Part shown: positions 49,700 through 58,022 of the stretch, one piece after another | Layout: each line of letters starts with the position of its first letter | Position numbering within the stretch: the stretch's first letter is position 1 | From: Bradyrhizobium amphicarpaeae | GTDB taxonomy: Bacteria > Pseudomonadota > Alphaproteobacteria > Rhizobiales > Xanthobacteraceae | Reading direction: 5' to 3' | Length of the DNA: 64,000 bases | Assembly: GCF_002266435.3 (NCBI RefSeq) | Contig: NZ_CP029426.2 | Coordinates: 1,394,001-1,458,000 of the forward strand | Translations under genes and position numbers: made by a program | The notes under the pieces: generated by a model | The model's database searches: none | What the model was told of the DNA's origin: nothing | Seen by the model: the letters and a program-made list of their open reading frames with translations, nothing else

Positions 49700-50035
49700 A
49701 TGCAAAAATCATATTTGCTGGCCGCGACAGCGGCGCTGGCGCTCATCATGCAGACATCGCTCGCGCCGGCCCAGACCGCGCCGGCTGCCGGCGGAACCGC
49801 CGCGCCCGCGGCGGCAACCGCTGCGCCGGCCGCGACGACGGCGCCGGCTGCGACCACCGACACGTCCGGCCAGCCGACCGACTCCAAGAAGAGCGCGTCG
49901 AAGAAGCCGGCGAAGAAAAAGATGACGCGGCAGCAGGAGATCGACCACTCCGTCGACAGCGGCACCGTGCCCGCGCGCTATCGCAGCTCGGTGCCCAAAC
50001 AGTACCAGCAATATATTCCGTTCGACAAACAGTGA
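49700..50035 (+). CDS. secreted Ala/Thr/Pro- and Lys-rich protein (unknown function)
   Basis: A 111-residue protein. GGAGG lies 5 bases before the ATG. The signal peptide is MQKSYLLAATAALALIMQTS then LAPAQ. A flexible Ala/Thr/Pro linker (PAAATAAPAATTAPAATTDT) leads to a Lys-rich stretch (KKSASKKPAKKKMTRQQE) and a short folded tail, IDHSVDSGTVPARYRSSVPK then QYQQYIPFDKQ. The tail motif is seen in other rhizobial small proteins. It may bind an acidic surface such as LPS, nucleic acid or peptidoglycan. No enzyme motif is present. Confidence 0.8.
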   Translation: MQKSYLLAATAALALIMQTSLAPAQTAPAAGGTAAPAAATAAPAATTAPAATTDTSGQPTDSKKSASKKPAKKKMTRQQEIDHSVDSGTVPARYRSSVPKQYQQYIPFDKQ

Positions 50036-50044
50036 CGGACCGCA

Positions 50045-50078
50045 CGGCGGCGCGACGCGATCAGCCGTTGCGCCGCCG
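50045..50078. terminator. GC-rich hairpin downstream of the Lys-rich protein gene
   Basis: CGGCGGCGCGACG (50045-50057) pairs with CGTTGCGCCGCCG (50066-50078), a 13-bp stem with one G-T pair and loop CGATCAGC. It starts 9 bases after the stop. No T-run, so termination would need Rho or the fold acts as a 3' stabiliser. Confidence 0.5.
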
Positions 50079-50176
50079 GTGCCTGCCGAAGTGGGGCCTC
50101 GCCGGTCGGCTGCCGATGTCACATCCCCGGTGGCGGTCTGCGGACGCAATGCTAGAGTAGGTCGAATCCGGGGGGA

Positions 50177-50707
50177 ATGATGAGTGACGACGTGAAGGAT
50201 GCTGGCCTCGTGGCCATGATCAGCAGCATCCTTGGAGGCAACAAGCGCGCAGACAGTGTTGCACCGCCGCCGCTCACCGAGGGTCCGCCGACCGTGCCGT
50301 CGAACGGAGCGGACGCGGTCGCAGCGCCCGACCCTGAGGCGAGATCGACCGGGCAGGAGGATGCGGCCAAGAATTCGGCCAAGGGTGCGACCAAGGGTGC
50401 GGCCAAGGATGCGCCCAACGCTGCGCCGGCCGCATTGGTCGAGCAACCTGCGAAAATCGTCACGACGCGCGATGGTAAGCAATTGTTGCCGGCGGAAGCG
50501 ATCGCCGATCTCGTGCTTGGCGAGCTGCGCAAGCTGGAGGATTTTCCGGCGACCGGGGCCTCGGTCACGGTCTACGGTTACCGGCACTGGAACGCCATGA
50601 TCACCTTCGCGCCGTTCTCGACCAATTTCCAGAACGCGACGCGGTTCCGCCAGGCCATGCCGGACCTCGTCTTCAAGCTCCGTCGTTTCGTCGAACTTGA
50701 GATATAG
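50177..50707 (+). CDS. hypothetical protein with disordered Ala-rich centre, 176 residues
   Basis: Starts at tandem ATGs (50177 and 50180) directly after GGGGGGA; the second is slightly better spaced. Residues 1-25 look helical (KDAGLVAMISSILGGNK). Residues 30-95 are a disordered, Ala/Pro/Lys-rich region with KNSAKGATKGAAKDAPNAAP repeats. The last 80 residues are a compact domain (KQLLPAEAIADLVLGELRKL, SVTVYGYRHWNAMITFAPFS, RFRQAMPDLVFKLRRFVELE). No signal peptide. I do not recognise the domain. It is followed after 63 bases by a GreA-like gene on the same strand. Confidence 0.75.
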   Translation: MMSDDVKDAGLVAMISSILGGNKRADSVAPPPLTEGPPTVPSNGADAVAAPDPEARSTGQEDAAKNSAKGATKGAAKDAPNAAPAALVEQPAKIVTTRDGKQLLPAEAIADLVLGELRKLEDFPATGASVTVYGYRHWNAMITFAPFSTNFQNATRFRQAMPDLVFKLRRFVELEI

Positions 50708-50770
50708 TTCGGGGTTAATCACCGGCGGCGCGAGCTGCCGCCCCCCGGACAGTTCGACAGGATCTCCAGA

Positions 50771-51253
50771 TTGAGCGTCGCCTTTACCAAGGAAGAAAGC
50801 GCCGAAACCGCGTCCGAGACGCTGTTGCCGGATCGCCCGATCTCGCCGCATCCGAATCTCGTGACGGAAGCCGGCCTGCAAGCCTTGCAGGCCCAGCTTC
50901 AGCAAGCCCGCGAGGCCTATGAAGCCGCGCAGACGATCGAGGACGTCAACGAGAAGCGCCGGCAATCGGCGGTGCCGTTGCGCGACGCCCGCTACCTGAC
51001 GGAGCGCTTGCGGACCGCGCAGCTCGTTCCCAGCCCTGCATCGAACGACAGTGTCGCCTTCGGCAGCACGGTGACCTTCAGCCGCGCCGACGGCCGCGTG
51101 CAGACCTATCGCATCGTCGGCGAGGACGAAGCCGACCCCAAGGCCGGTTCGATCTCGTTCGTCGCGCCGGTGGCGCGGTCGTTGATGGGGAAGGCGGTGG
51201 GTGACGTCGTCGGCGCGGGTGCGCAGGAGATCGAGATCCTGTCCATCGGGTAG
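50771..51253 (+). CDS. GreA/GreB-family transcription elongation factor-like protein
   Basis: A 160-residue protein with a TTG start (AGGA 8 bases before). Residues about 30-80 form the amino-terminal coiled coil (VTEAGLQALQAQLQQAREAY then EAAQTIEDVNEKRR), with acidic tip residues near IEDVNE that in GreA reach the polymerase active site. The carboxy-terminal FKBP-like domain is VAFGSTVTFSRADGRVQTYR, GEDEADPKAGSISFVAPVAR and SLMGKAVGDVV, the Gre signature. Rhizobial genomes carry several such paralogues beside the housekeeping greA. It may rescue stalled polymerase or modulate it under stress. Confidence 0.88.
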   Translation: MSVAFTKEESAETASETLLPDRPISPHPNLVTEAGLQALQAQLQQAREAYEAAQTIEDVNEKRRQSAVPLRDARYLTERLRTAQLVPSPASNDSVAFGSTVTFSRADGRVQTYRIVGEDEADPKAGSISFVAPVARSLMGKAVGDVVGAGAQEIEILSIG

Positions 51254-51376
51254 TGGCCGGGCGCGGTAAAATTGCGTGGCCAAGGGCGCTATCGACAGGA
51301 GCAGTGTCATTCGCCTAATGCATGATCCGGACAAGCGCGAGGCCGTCGTCTCCGCCAAACGAAGCCTGATGGTTGG

Positions 51377-52054
51377 ATGAGACGGTTTCTCACTGGAGCG
51401 TTGCCGTTCTACGCGCTGGCTATACTGGCCATGTGCATGTACCTGGTCCTTTACCGGACGAACCTTTTCGACCTGAACGCCATCGTCCAGGGCGCGACCG
51501 GGTCGGCATGGTTTCCGGCCTTCATGTTCGTCTGCGTGCTGCTGGAAGCGGTATTCCCCTATTTCGGCTATTTTCCCGGCACGGCCCTGATCCTGATGTC
51601 GGTGGCGCTTAGTCCGAAGGCCGTGGATGGCTCCGTCTTCGCCGCGGCATGGTTCGCTATCATCGTGGGCGCCGTTCTCAGCTACGGACAGGCGCGTTTC
51701 TTCCGGCCGTTCCTGCAGCGGGTCGCCTCGAAAGCGGCCCTGCGCCGGTGCGAATCCCTGTTCGATGCCTACGGCGCTTACGCGCGCATCGCGCTGTTCG
51801 TTCATCCCAACGCCAGCGCGATGTACTTCACCGCGCTCGGACTGCTCGGCCGCAATTTGACGCGGGAGCTCGCCTATCTCTGCGCAGGGGCCGCGGCCGC
51901 CGTCGGCATCCTGTTCGTCATCGTGACCAGGCTGGTGTCGTCCGTCGGCCCCACCGATGACGGCGAATTGCAGCTGTTGCTCGCGGCAGCGCTGGTGGCG
52001 ATCGGGACGTTCGTTGGCCTCTACACGGTGTGGCGGACCGGGCGGGCGGTGTGA
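51377..52054 (+). CDS. polytopic membrane protein, possibly DedA/VTT-like
   Basis: A 225-residue protein with five or six hydrophobic segments (LPFYALAILAMCMYLVLY, AWFPAFMFVCVLLEAVFPYF, FAAAWFAIIVGAVLSYGQAR, ELAYLCAGAAAAVGILFVIV, LQLLLAAALVAIGTFVGLYT). EAVFPYFGYFPGTALILMSV, with Glu, Pro and FPG, and a following G-x-x-x-x-YGQARFF resemble the re-entrant loop of DedA/VTT proteins. That assignment is tentative. DedA proteins move lipids or protons across the membrane. No ribosome-binding site is obvious before the ATG at 51377. Confidence 0.7.
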   Translation: MRRFLTGALPFYALAILAMCMYLVLYRTNLFDLNAIVQGATGSAWFPAFMFVCVLLEAVFPYFGYFPGTALILMSVALSPKAVDGSVFAAAWFAIIVGAVLSYGQARFFRPFLQRVASKAALRRCESLFDAYGAYARIALFVHPNASAMYFTALGLLGRNLTRELAYLCAGAAAAVGILFVIVTRLVSSVGPTDDGELQLLLAAALVAIGTFVGLYTVWRTGRAV

Positions 52055-52064
52055 AAGTTCGCTC

Positions 52065-52187
52065 CGTCATTGCGAGGAGCTCTTGCGACGAAGCAATCCA
52101 GGCTGCCACCGCGGAAAGATTCTGGATTGCTTCGCGGAGCCTGTCATCGGGCCGCGCTTCGCGCGGACCCGTTGGCTCGCAATGACG
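52065..52187. repeat. intergenic palindromic repeat, family A (long variant)
   Basis: CGTCATTGCGAGGAGCTCTT, then GCGACGAAGCAATCCAG, returning as TTCTGGATTGCTTCGCGGAG, and ending GGCTCGCAATGACG. Compared with other family A copies it has an extra inner segment (CGGGCCGCGCTTCGCGCGGA). It lies between convergent genes. Confidence 0.85.
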
Positions 52188-52200
52188 AAGAATAATCGCC

Positions 52201-52974
52201 CTACGCCTGCGGCAGCTCGACGCCCGTCAGCTTGCTCAATCTGCCGATGAGCTCGTCCTGAAATTTCGGATCGGTCGCCTGGCTCGCCGGCTGCTGCTGC
52301 GCGAGATGATGCCAGTAGCGACCCGACACCAGGGCAGCGGGATCCTCGCTCGCCGCGAGCCAGCTCTGTGTCCGCGCTCCCGTGTCGATATCGACCGGCG
52401 CACCCGCGCCGCCCATCTTCGTGCGCACCCAGCCGGGATCGACGGCGTTGCTCAGAACCTTGGGCCAGCGCCGCGGCAACGCGAACGCCAGCGCGACGAT
52501 TTGCAGCTTGCTCTCGGCATAGGCCCTGGCCGCATCCCAGGGACGCCTGGTCCAGTCGAGGTCGTCGAGCGAGCCTTCGCCGCCCCGGTGCAGGCCGCTG
52601 CTGAGATACACCAGGCGGCCGGGCCGTTCGATCAGCGCCGTCAGCATGTACGGCGCAAGCGTGTTGATGGCCAAAGTCTCGGCGTGGCCTTCCGCTGTCG
52701 CGCCGCGGCCGGGCCGGGTGTAGACGCCGGCGTTGTGGATGATCGCATCCATGCGCCCGATCGCGTTGACCTGATCGGCGATAGCCTTCGTCTCGGCCGC
52801 GCTGCTGAGATCGCCGACCACGATCCCCTGGGCTCGCGACCTCAGCTCGCCGAGCGCGTGACCGCGATCGGCCGACCGCGCATGCAGCACCACGCGGTGT
52901 CCCTGATCGAGCAGCATTTGCGCCGACGCCCGGCCGAGGCCGTCGGTGCTGCCGGTGATGAAAATGGTCGCCAT
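52201..52974 (-). CDS. short-chain dehydrogenase/reductase
   Basis: A 257-residue SDR. The cofactor motif is TGSTDGLG, VLHARSADRG after strand 2 suggests NADP+, NAG is in IHNAGVYTRPG, the catalytic Ser is in VYLSSG, and YAESK holds Tyr-Lys. The insertion SSGLHRGGEGSLDDLDWTRR is typical of the retinol-dehydrogenase-like or WW-domain oxidoreductase-like branch of SDRs. GAGGAGAA lies 6-7 bases before the ATG at 52974. Alone on its strand; substrate unknown. Confidence 0.92.
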   Translation of the reverse strand: MATIFITGSTDGLGRASAQMLLDQGHRVVLHARSADRGHALGELRSRAQGIVVGDLSSAAETKAIADQVNAIGRMDAIIHNAGVYTRPGRGATAEGHAETLAINTLAPYMLTALIERPGRLVYLSSGLHRGGEGSLDDLDWTRRPWDAARAYAESKLQIVALAFALPRRWPKVLSNAVDPGWVRTKMGGAGAPVDIDTGARTQSWLAASEDPAALVSGRYWHHLAQQQPASQATDPKFQDELIGRLSKLTGVELPQA

Positions 52975-53125
52975 GCGGTTCTCCTCGGATATTTCAGGGC
53001 GCACTCCACGATGTCCGCCGCGGCAAGGTCGCCCCAAGGTGTTGCATGCGGATCACATACAACCAGCCAAAAAGCGATAAGATCAGTCCCAATTGCATGA
53101 CGCATGAGATTCGTGGGGGACGCTG

Positions 53126-53899
53126 ATGAAGAAGTTCCTGCTTTCCGTCGCAGCATTCGGAATGGCCTGCTCAGGTGCCAACGCCGCCGATCTTGCGGCG
53201 CGCCCTTACACCAAGGCGCCGCCGATGGTCGCTGCCGTCTACGACTGGAGCGGCTTCTACATCGGCGCCAACGGCGGCGGCGGATCGAGCCACAAGTGCT
53301 GGGATTTCATTTCTCCCGGGCTCGGCGTCAGAGTCCCCGAAGGCTGCCACGATGCCACGGGCGGCACGGTTGGCGGGCAGGTCGGGTTTCGGTGGCAGTC
53401 CGTCAACTGGGTGTTCGGCATCGAAGGCCAGGGCAACTGGGCCGACTTCACGGCCGACAACGTCAGCACGGTGCTCTTCGCGCCCACAGGTCTTCGCAAT
53501 CGTTCGCAGATCGAGGCGTTCGGCCTGATCACCGGTCAGATCGGCTATGCCTGGAACAATGTCCTGCTTTACGTGAAGGGCGGCGGCGCGGCAGTGGCCG
53601 ACAAATACCGAACCAACGACGTCGTCACCGGCGCGTCATTCGATCGGGCCAGCGAAACGCGTTTCGGTGGCGTCATCGGCGGCGGCCTTGAATTCGGCTT
53701 CGCTCCGAACTGGTCGGTCGGCGTGGAGTACGACCACATCTTCCTCGGCCATCGCGATATCTCCTTCACCGGGACGGGCGGCTTCGGCGGCGTCACCGCC
53801 GGCGCCTTCACGCGCCGGGAGCGGATCGGCCAGGACGTCGACATCGGGCTGGTGCGGTTGAACTATCGCTGGGGCGGTCCGATCATCGCGAAATATTAA
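53126..53899 (+). CDS. outer-membrane beta-barrel protein (Omp25/31-like)
   Basis: A 257-residue outer-membrane protein. Signal peptide FLLSVAAFGMACSGANA precedes ADLAARPYTKAPPMVAAVYD and WSGFYIGANGGGGSS, the hallmark start of the rhizobial/Brucella Omp25-31 family. Alternating beta strands follow (VGGQVGFRWQSVNWVFGIEG, LITGQIGYAWNNVLLYVKGG, LEFGFAPNWSVGVEYDHIFL), and the carboxy-terminus IGLVRLNYRWGGPIIAKY supplies the final strand for barrel insertion. GGGGGAC lies just upstream of the ATG. A structural or adhesion-related porin-like protein. Confidence 0.93.
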   Translation: MKKFLLSVAAFGMACSGANAADLAARPYTKAPPMVAAVYDWSGFYIGANGGGGSSHKCWDFISPGLGVRVPEGCHDATGGTVGGQVGFRWQSVNWVFGIEGQGNWADFTADNVSTVLFAPTGLRNRSQIEAFGLITGQIGYAWNNVLLYVKGGGAAVADKYRTNDVVTGASFDRASETRFGGVIGGGLEFGFAPNWSVGVEYDHIFLGHRDISFTGTGGFGGVTAGAFTRRERIGQDVDIGLVRLNYRWGGPIIAKY

Positions 53900-54095
53900 G
53901 GCTTCGGGAAAGCCGTAACCCTTTGATCCGACTGAGGTCGGCTACTGTGCATGGGGTTGTTTTCGCGATTTGCCGGAGCGGGAGCAAGACGCCCGGTCCG
54001 TCCACGTTCTTCGAGTTACGCCGTACCCGCTTCGCCATGATTGGTCTTGGCTGCATTGAACGCGGCTGCGCCACGCGAAGCCTCTTGGCGAAGCG

Positions 54096-54170
54096 TGGTG
54101 GGCGCACAAGGGATCGAACCTTGGACCTCTCCCGTGTGAAGGGAACGCTCTCCCGCTGAGCTATGCGCCC
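54096..54170 (-). tRNA. tRNA-Val(CAC)
   Basis: Read on the minus strand: acceptor GGGCGCA pairs with TGCGCCC, followed by discriminator A and an encoded CCA. The D arm is GCTCAGCGGGAGAGC, the anticodon stem TTCCC/GGGAG, the loop TTCACAC with anticodon CAC (reads GUG, Val), and the T arm is AGGTTCGATCCCT. The cloverleaf is complete. Just past the 3' end, 54071-54098 can fold CCACGC/GCGTGG with GCC/GGC, and this fold takes in the CCA end. A 7-bp dyad (AGCCCGC/GCGGGCT, 54220-54244) lies between it and the next minus-strand gene. Confidence 0.95.
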
Positions 54171-54330
54171 GGGACCATCATGCTGACGGCCGGACCTTTC
54201 AGGCCGGCCGGCGCATTGGAGCCCGCGATTTAGAAGTGCGGGCTTGAGGTGTCAAGTTTCCAGGCGCCGCGGCGCTGGAAAACCTTGGCCCGGACGCGCA
54301 ATTCGCTGGCCCGGCCGGATTTCGGGCCGC

Positions 54331-55623
54331 CTACGCGCCCTGCTGGCGGGCGCGGGAGGCGTGGGCCTGCAGCGCCCGGATCCGCTCAGCCAGCGTTCCG
54401 CCGCCTTCGGGCAGGCTCGGCGCGCCATTGCTCGCGGCGTCGTTGGCCGGACGCGGCGCCGGCTTCGGCGGCTGGCCGGCTTCGGCCGCCAGCAGCGCCT
54501 CAATCGGCGAGTTGGGGCCTTCGAGCTGCATCGCGAGCTTTGCCACCTCGGCGGCGATGTCGTTGATGCGCTCGCGCAGGAGCGCATTCTCCATGCGCTC
54601 GGTCGCCCAGGAGCTTTCCGCCTGCTGCTGGATCGCGTTGAGGTCGCGCTGCAGCTTGGCGCGCTCGTCGCGGGCGGTGCGCAGCTGCTCCTCCAGCGCG
54701 GTCTTTTCCGCGCGCAGCGCCTCCGCGGCCGCCGACGATTTGCCGCCGCTCAAGCCCGCGATCTCGACCCGCAGCTGCTTGATGGTGCGCTCGTCGCCCT
54801 CATGGAGCTGGCGGAGCTGGTTGTTCTCATACTCGCGCTCGGCCAGCAGCTTGCCCTGCGTGGCGAGGCGGCCTTCGAGGTCGGCGACGCGGCCGGACAG
54901 CATCTCGGCCTCCTTCACCTGTCCGATCAGCTGGCGATCGAGCTCGGTGACGCGCTGGCTCAGATTCTCGACCCGGCCGCGGGCATCGCCGAGCTCGCGC
55001 GAGGCGGTCTCGGATTCGGTCCGCTCCTGCGCCAGCCGGGCCTGGGTTGCGGCAAATTCCTTCTCGGCATCGCCGACGCGGTTCTTCAATTCCTCGATCT
55101 GGGCGCGCACCGCGACCAGCTCGACCTGGCGGCTCTCCGCCATCATCGAGCGGTCGGACAGTTCGGAGTTGATCTTGGCGAGCTCGCCCTGCTTGTCGGT
55201 CAGTGCGTTCTCGGCAGCGCGCAGGGCTTCCGTCTTGGCGTTGAATTCCTCTTCGGTGGCGCGGAGCTGCTCCTTCACCGCCTTCTCGCGCGCCTCCAGC
55301 GCGAAGATCGTGGCGTTCTTCTCGCCGAGTTCGATCTTCATGCGGTTGATGGCGTCGCTCTTCTTGCCGAGCTCGGCGAGCTGGCTGGTGGTCTTGTTCT
55401 TGAGCTGGTCGACGCTCATCTCGAGCCGCCGCGCCGACATGGCGAATTCGGCGCGAAGCTGGTCCTTGTCGGCCTGGATCTCCGCCATCGACAGCGGCGT
55501 TGCCGCCTCGAGCCGGCGCGTGGTCAGGCGCACGGCGCGGTTATGCACCAGCGGCACGATCGCGAGCCCGCACAGCATCGAAAGCAGGAAACCGATCGCC
55601 AGGTACATGATCGGTTCGACCAT
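54331..55623 (-). CDS. membrane-anchored long coiled-coil protein
   Basis: A 430-residue protein. One amino-terminal membrane helix (IMYLAIGFLLSMLCGLAIVP, residues about 5-26) is followed by about 300 residues of nearly unbroken coiled coil (for example IELGEKNATIFALEAREKAV, ELDRQLIGQVKEAEMLSGRV, EKTALEEQLRTARDERAKLQ). A helical MENALLRERINDIAAEVAKL segment and a Pro/Ala-rich tail follow. The topology puts the coil in the cytoplasm. Such proteins are conserved in Rhizobiales, and roles in polarity, division or envelope organisation are plausible guesses. GGGAG precedes the ATG. It is followed upstream by eipA in the same direction. Confidence 0.87.
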   Translation of the reverse strand: MVEPIMYLAIGFLLSMLCGLAIVPLVHNRAVRLTTRRLEAATPLSMAEIQADKDQLRAEFAMSARRLEMSVDQLKNKTTSQLAELGKKSDAINRMKIELGEKNATIFALEAREKAVKEQLRATEEEFNAKTEALRAAENALTDKQGELAKINSELSDRSMMAESRQVELVAVRAQIEELKNRVGDAEKEFAATQARLAQERTESETASRELGDARGRVENLSQRVTELDRQLIGQVKEAEMLSGRVADLEGRLATQGKLLAEREYENNQLRQLHEGDERTIKQLRVEIAGLSGGKSSAAAEALRAEKTALEEQLRTARDERAKLQRDLNAIQQQAESSWATERMENALLRERINDIAAEVAKLAMQLEGPNSPIEALLAAEAGQPPKPAPRPANDAASNGAPSLPEGGGTLAERIRALQAHASRARQQGA

Positions 55624-55742
55624 GGGGCAGAACTCCCAAGCTTAAGGAAAAATTCACCAACGACCATGCCATGGCGGGCCGGCAAAAAGCCAGCCCCGCT
55701 CTGCCGTTAACCTTGATCGTACCCGGGTGGGAGGAGAGCAGC

Positions 55743-56348
55743 CTAGAATGGGTTCCAGGTCGCTCGCGGCGTGAACTTGAGATAGCCGATATTGGCGCCC
55801 AGCCGCAGGCCGAGCCCGGAGCGGATCGGCACCAGCACGATGTTGTTGGCGGTGAGCGCCGTCATGCCGAAGCCGCCGATGATGTAGGCCGAGCCGTCGA
55901 GGCCGGCGAAGCGCTGGTAGATCGCGTTGGTGGCGGGCAGGTTGTAAACCAGCGTCATGGTGCGCGCGCCGTCGCCGCCCCAGTCGAAGCCGAGCGAGGG
56001 GCCCTGCCAGTAGACGCGCAGATCGCCGGCGTTCTTGGTGTAGAGCGTGCCTTCGCCATAGCGCAGGCCGGCGACGAACGCGCCGGAGCCTTCCTCGCCC
56101 AGGATGTAGCCGTTGGGCAGGCCCCATTGGCTGATCGCCTTCTCGATGATCGAGGCGAGCCCGCGCGAGACGTTGCCGAAGAAGCGGTGCCCGGCGCCGA
56201 CCAGCTCGTCCGGCCCGTAGGTGGAGGGCGTCGGGGTCCGCTGCGGCGGGGGCAGGTCCGGCGGCGGCGCCGTCTGGGCCGAGGCCGGCACGATCCAGCC
56301 GACCGTCGCGGCAAGCGCGAGCGCAGCAAGGCGTGATGCGAAAGTCAT
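55743..56348 (-). CDS. eipA: EipA family (DUF1134) envelope integrity protein
   Basis: A 201-residue secreted protein. Signal peptide (FASRLAALALAATVGWIVPA then SAQ) precedes a Pro-rich linker and the DUF1134 domain: TYGPDELVGAGHRFFGNVSR, GLASIIEKAISQWGLPNGYI, LGEEGSGAFVAGLRYGEGTL, DLRVYWQGPSLGFDWGGDGA, and GLGLRLGANIGYLKFTPRAT at the end. This matches EipA of Brucella, a periplasmic beta-barrel-like protein needed for envelope integrity. Regulation by the cell-cycle regulator CtrA is reported in relatives; I do not see a clear CtrA box here. AGGGG lies 7 bases before the ATG. Confidence 0.92.
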   Translation of the reverse strand: MTFASRLAALALAATVGWIVPASAQTAPPPDLPPPQRTPTPSTYGPDELVGAGHRFFGNVSRGLASIIEKAISQWGLPNGYILGEEGSGAFVAGLRYGEGTLYTKNAGDLRVYWQGPSLGFDWGGDGARTMTLVYNLPATNAIYQRFAGLDGSAYIIGGFGMTALTANNIVLVPIRSGLGLRLGANIGYLKFTPRATWNPF

Positions 56349-56439
56349 AAAAGAACCCCTGGTACCGAAACCGGTCGCTTCCTTAACCTGACGCCAACAG
56401 GCGCGGCTCTAGGTTGCGCCGGATGTCCCCTCGACTCGG

Positions 56440-56973
56440 ATGTTATCCGCAGCAACTATGACGGCACAACGGCAGGAAGATAGCCCTTTGCGCCCCGGAA
56501 TCGCCTTGATCGGCCTCCTCGTCTGCCTGTTGTCGGGCACAGGGATCACCGGCCCGGGGCGGCCGGCCGAGGCCGCCACCACCGAGCGGGTCGTCGTCAA
56601 CCGCTTCAGCGGCATTGCCATCGAGGGTTTTGACCCCGTCGCCTATTTCGTCGAGGGCACCGCCCTGCAGGGTACGGCGGAGTTCGAGGCGAACCTCTGG
56701 GGCGCGGTCTGGCGCTTCCGCAACGAGGGTGACCGCGCCTCCTTCCTGGCCCATCCGGAAATCTACGGGCCGCAATTCGGCGGCTACGATCCCGTCGATA
56801 TCGCCCGCGGGGTGACCATCGCCGGCAATCCCCGCTTCTTCGCCATCGTGGCGCAGCGGCTCTATTTGTTCAGCCGGGAAGCCAATCGCGACGCCTTCGC
56901 CGCCAACTCCGAGCGGTTCCTCTATGAAGTCGGAAAGCGCTGGCCGGCGCTTTACGAGCAGCTCGGTCAGTAG
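56440..56973 (+). CDS. YHS domain-containing secreted protein
   Basis: A 177-residue protein, or 171 if the second ATG (56458) is used. After an amino-terminal hydrophobic segment (GIALIGLLVCLLSGTGITGP) comes a YHS-type domain: IAIEGFDPVAYFVEGTALQG, AEFEANLWGAVWRFRNEGDR, FLAHPEIYGPQFGGYDPVDI, with a carboxy-terminal FAIVAQRLYLFSREANRDAF. YHS domains often bind metal ions through Cys, but no Cys is present in this copy's core, so metal binding is uncertain. Probably periplasmic. It is convergent with cysQ, 7 bases between the stops. Confidence 0.87.
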   Translation: MLSAATMTAQRQEDSPLRPGIALIGLLVCLLSGTGITGPGRPAEAATTERVVVNRFSGIAIEGFDPVAYFVEGTALQGTAEFEANLWGAVWRFRNEGDRASFLAHPEIYGPQFGGYDPVDIARGVTIAGNPRFFAIVAQRLYLFSREANRDAFAANSERFLYEVGKRWPALYEQLGQ

Positions 56974-56980
56974 CGGCTTG

Positions 56981-57799
56981 TTAGAATCCCGCGGCCTGCG
57001 GGTCGCCCCAGGCGATGAACTCCGGGATGATGAAGCCGCTCGCCTGCCGCTCACCGAAGCGCAGCTCGCCGCCCTTGCCGTCGGTCACCCTGCCGCCGGC
57101 CGCGGTCACGACCGCGGAGCCGGCCCCCACGTCCCATTCACAAGTGGGCCCGAAGCGGGGGTAGATGTCGGCGCTGCCTTCCGCGATCCGACCGAATTTC
57201 ACGGCTGAGCCGACCGTCCGTCTGACGGCGTTGGGCCTGTTGTCGATGAACGCTTCGCTCCTGGGATCGCCGTGCGAGCGGCTCACCGCCGCGATCCAGG
57301 GCTCGCCTTGCGGCGGCAGCTTGCGGGTGTGGATCGGCTCGGCCGCGCCGATGGTAGCGCCGTCAAACCTCACCCGCTCGGCGCCGCGGCCGACGATGCC
57401 GCGCCAGAGCAGGCCAAGCGCGGGCGCGGCTACGATGCCCAGCAGCGGCACGCCCGATGTCACCAAAGCGAGGTTGACGGTGAATTCGTCGCGGCCGGCG
57501 ACGAACTCCTTGGTGCCGTCGAGCGGATCGATCAGGAAGAAGCTGCCCTCGAACGGCGGGGCGGCAAGCTCCGTCCGCTCTTCCGACAGCGTCGGAATGT
57601 CGTTCGCGAGCTGGGCGAGGCCCTCGGCGATGACGCGGTCCGCGGCAAGGTCTGCCTCGGTTACCGGCGAGCCGTCCTGCTTGCCGTCGACCCGCATCGC
57701 CGCGCGGTTGACGCCGAGGATCGCCTCGCCCGCCTTCACCACCAGCGCGGTGAGCGGCTCCATCAATCGGGATGCGGCCTCGGCGTCGATGATCCTCAC
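56981..57799 (-). CDS. cysQ: 3'(2'),5'-bisphosphate nucleotidase CysQ
   Basis: A 272-residue member of the inositol monophosphatase superfamily. It removes the 3' phosphate from PAP/PAPS and so supports sulfate assimilation. Metal and phosphate motifs are LSEERTE, DPLDGTKEFV (Asp-Pro-Leu-Asp-Gly-Thr) and the second Asp site CEWDVGAGSAVV. The start is GTG (57799) with GAGG 7 bases upstream. Directly upstream of the ribosome-binding site lies a 15-base tandem repeat (57818-57857). Confidence 0.94.
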   Translation of the reverse strand: MRIIDAEAASRLMEPLTALVVKAGEAILGVNRAAMRVDGKQDGSPVTEADLAADRVIAEGLAQLANDIPTLSEERTELAAPPFEGSFFLIDPLDGTKEFVAGRDEFTVNLALVTSGVPLLGIVAAPALGLLWRGIVGRGAERVRFDGATIGAAEPIHTRKLPPQGEPWIAAVSRSHGDPRSEAFIDNRPNAVRRTVGSAVKFGRIAEGSADIYPRFGPTCEWDVGAGSAVVTAAGGRVTDGKGGELRFGERQASGFIIPEFIAWGDPQAAGF

Positions 57800-57817
57800 C
57801 TGTGTGCCTCATTCGTC

Positions 57818-57857
57818 GGCAAGTCTGGAATCGGCAAGTCTGGAATCCGCAAGTCTC
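57818..57857. repeat. 15-base tandem repeat upstream of cysQ
   Basis: GGCAAGTCTGGAATC occurs twice in tandem (57818-57832, 57833-57847), followed by a partial third copy, CGCAAGTCTC. The array starts 18 bases before the cysQ GTG, at the position of its leader or promoter. Copy-number change could shift spacing of promoter elements. Confidence 0.85.
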
Positions 57858-58022
57858 GCCTCCTCGGTTGATTCGCCCGCAGCCCTTTATGGCCACTTCG
57901 AACCTATCGCAAGCTAGCTGCCACGGGCTGGCGAATGTTAGAACCTACGGCATCCGTCAAGCATGCGTGATTCGCGGCGTCCAGCGCCGTGCGATTTCAG
58001 GAACCCTCCAGGACCCCTTTAT

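Noticed and set aside
54071..54098. Hairpin at the tRNA-Val 3' end as a terminator
   Set aside because: The fold has an internal loop, includes the encoded CCA and lacks a T-run. I kept it only as a note with the tRNA.
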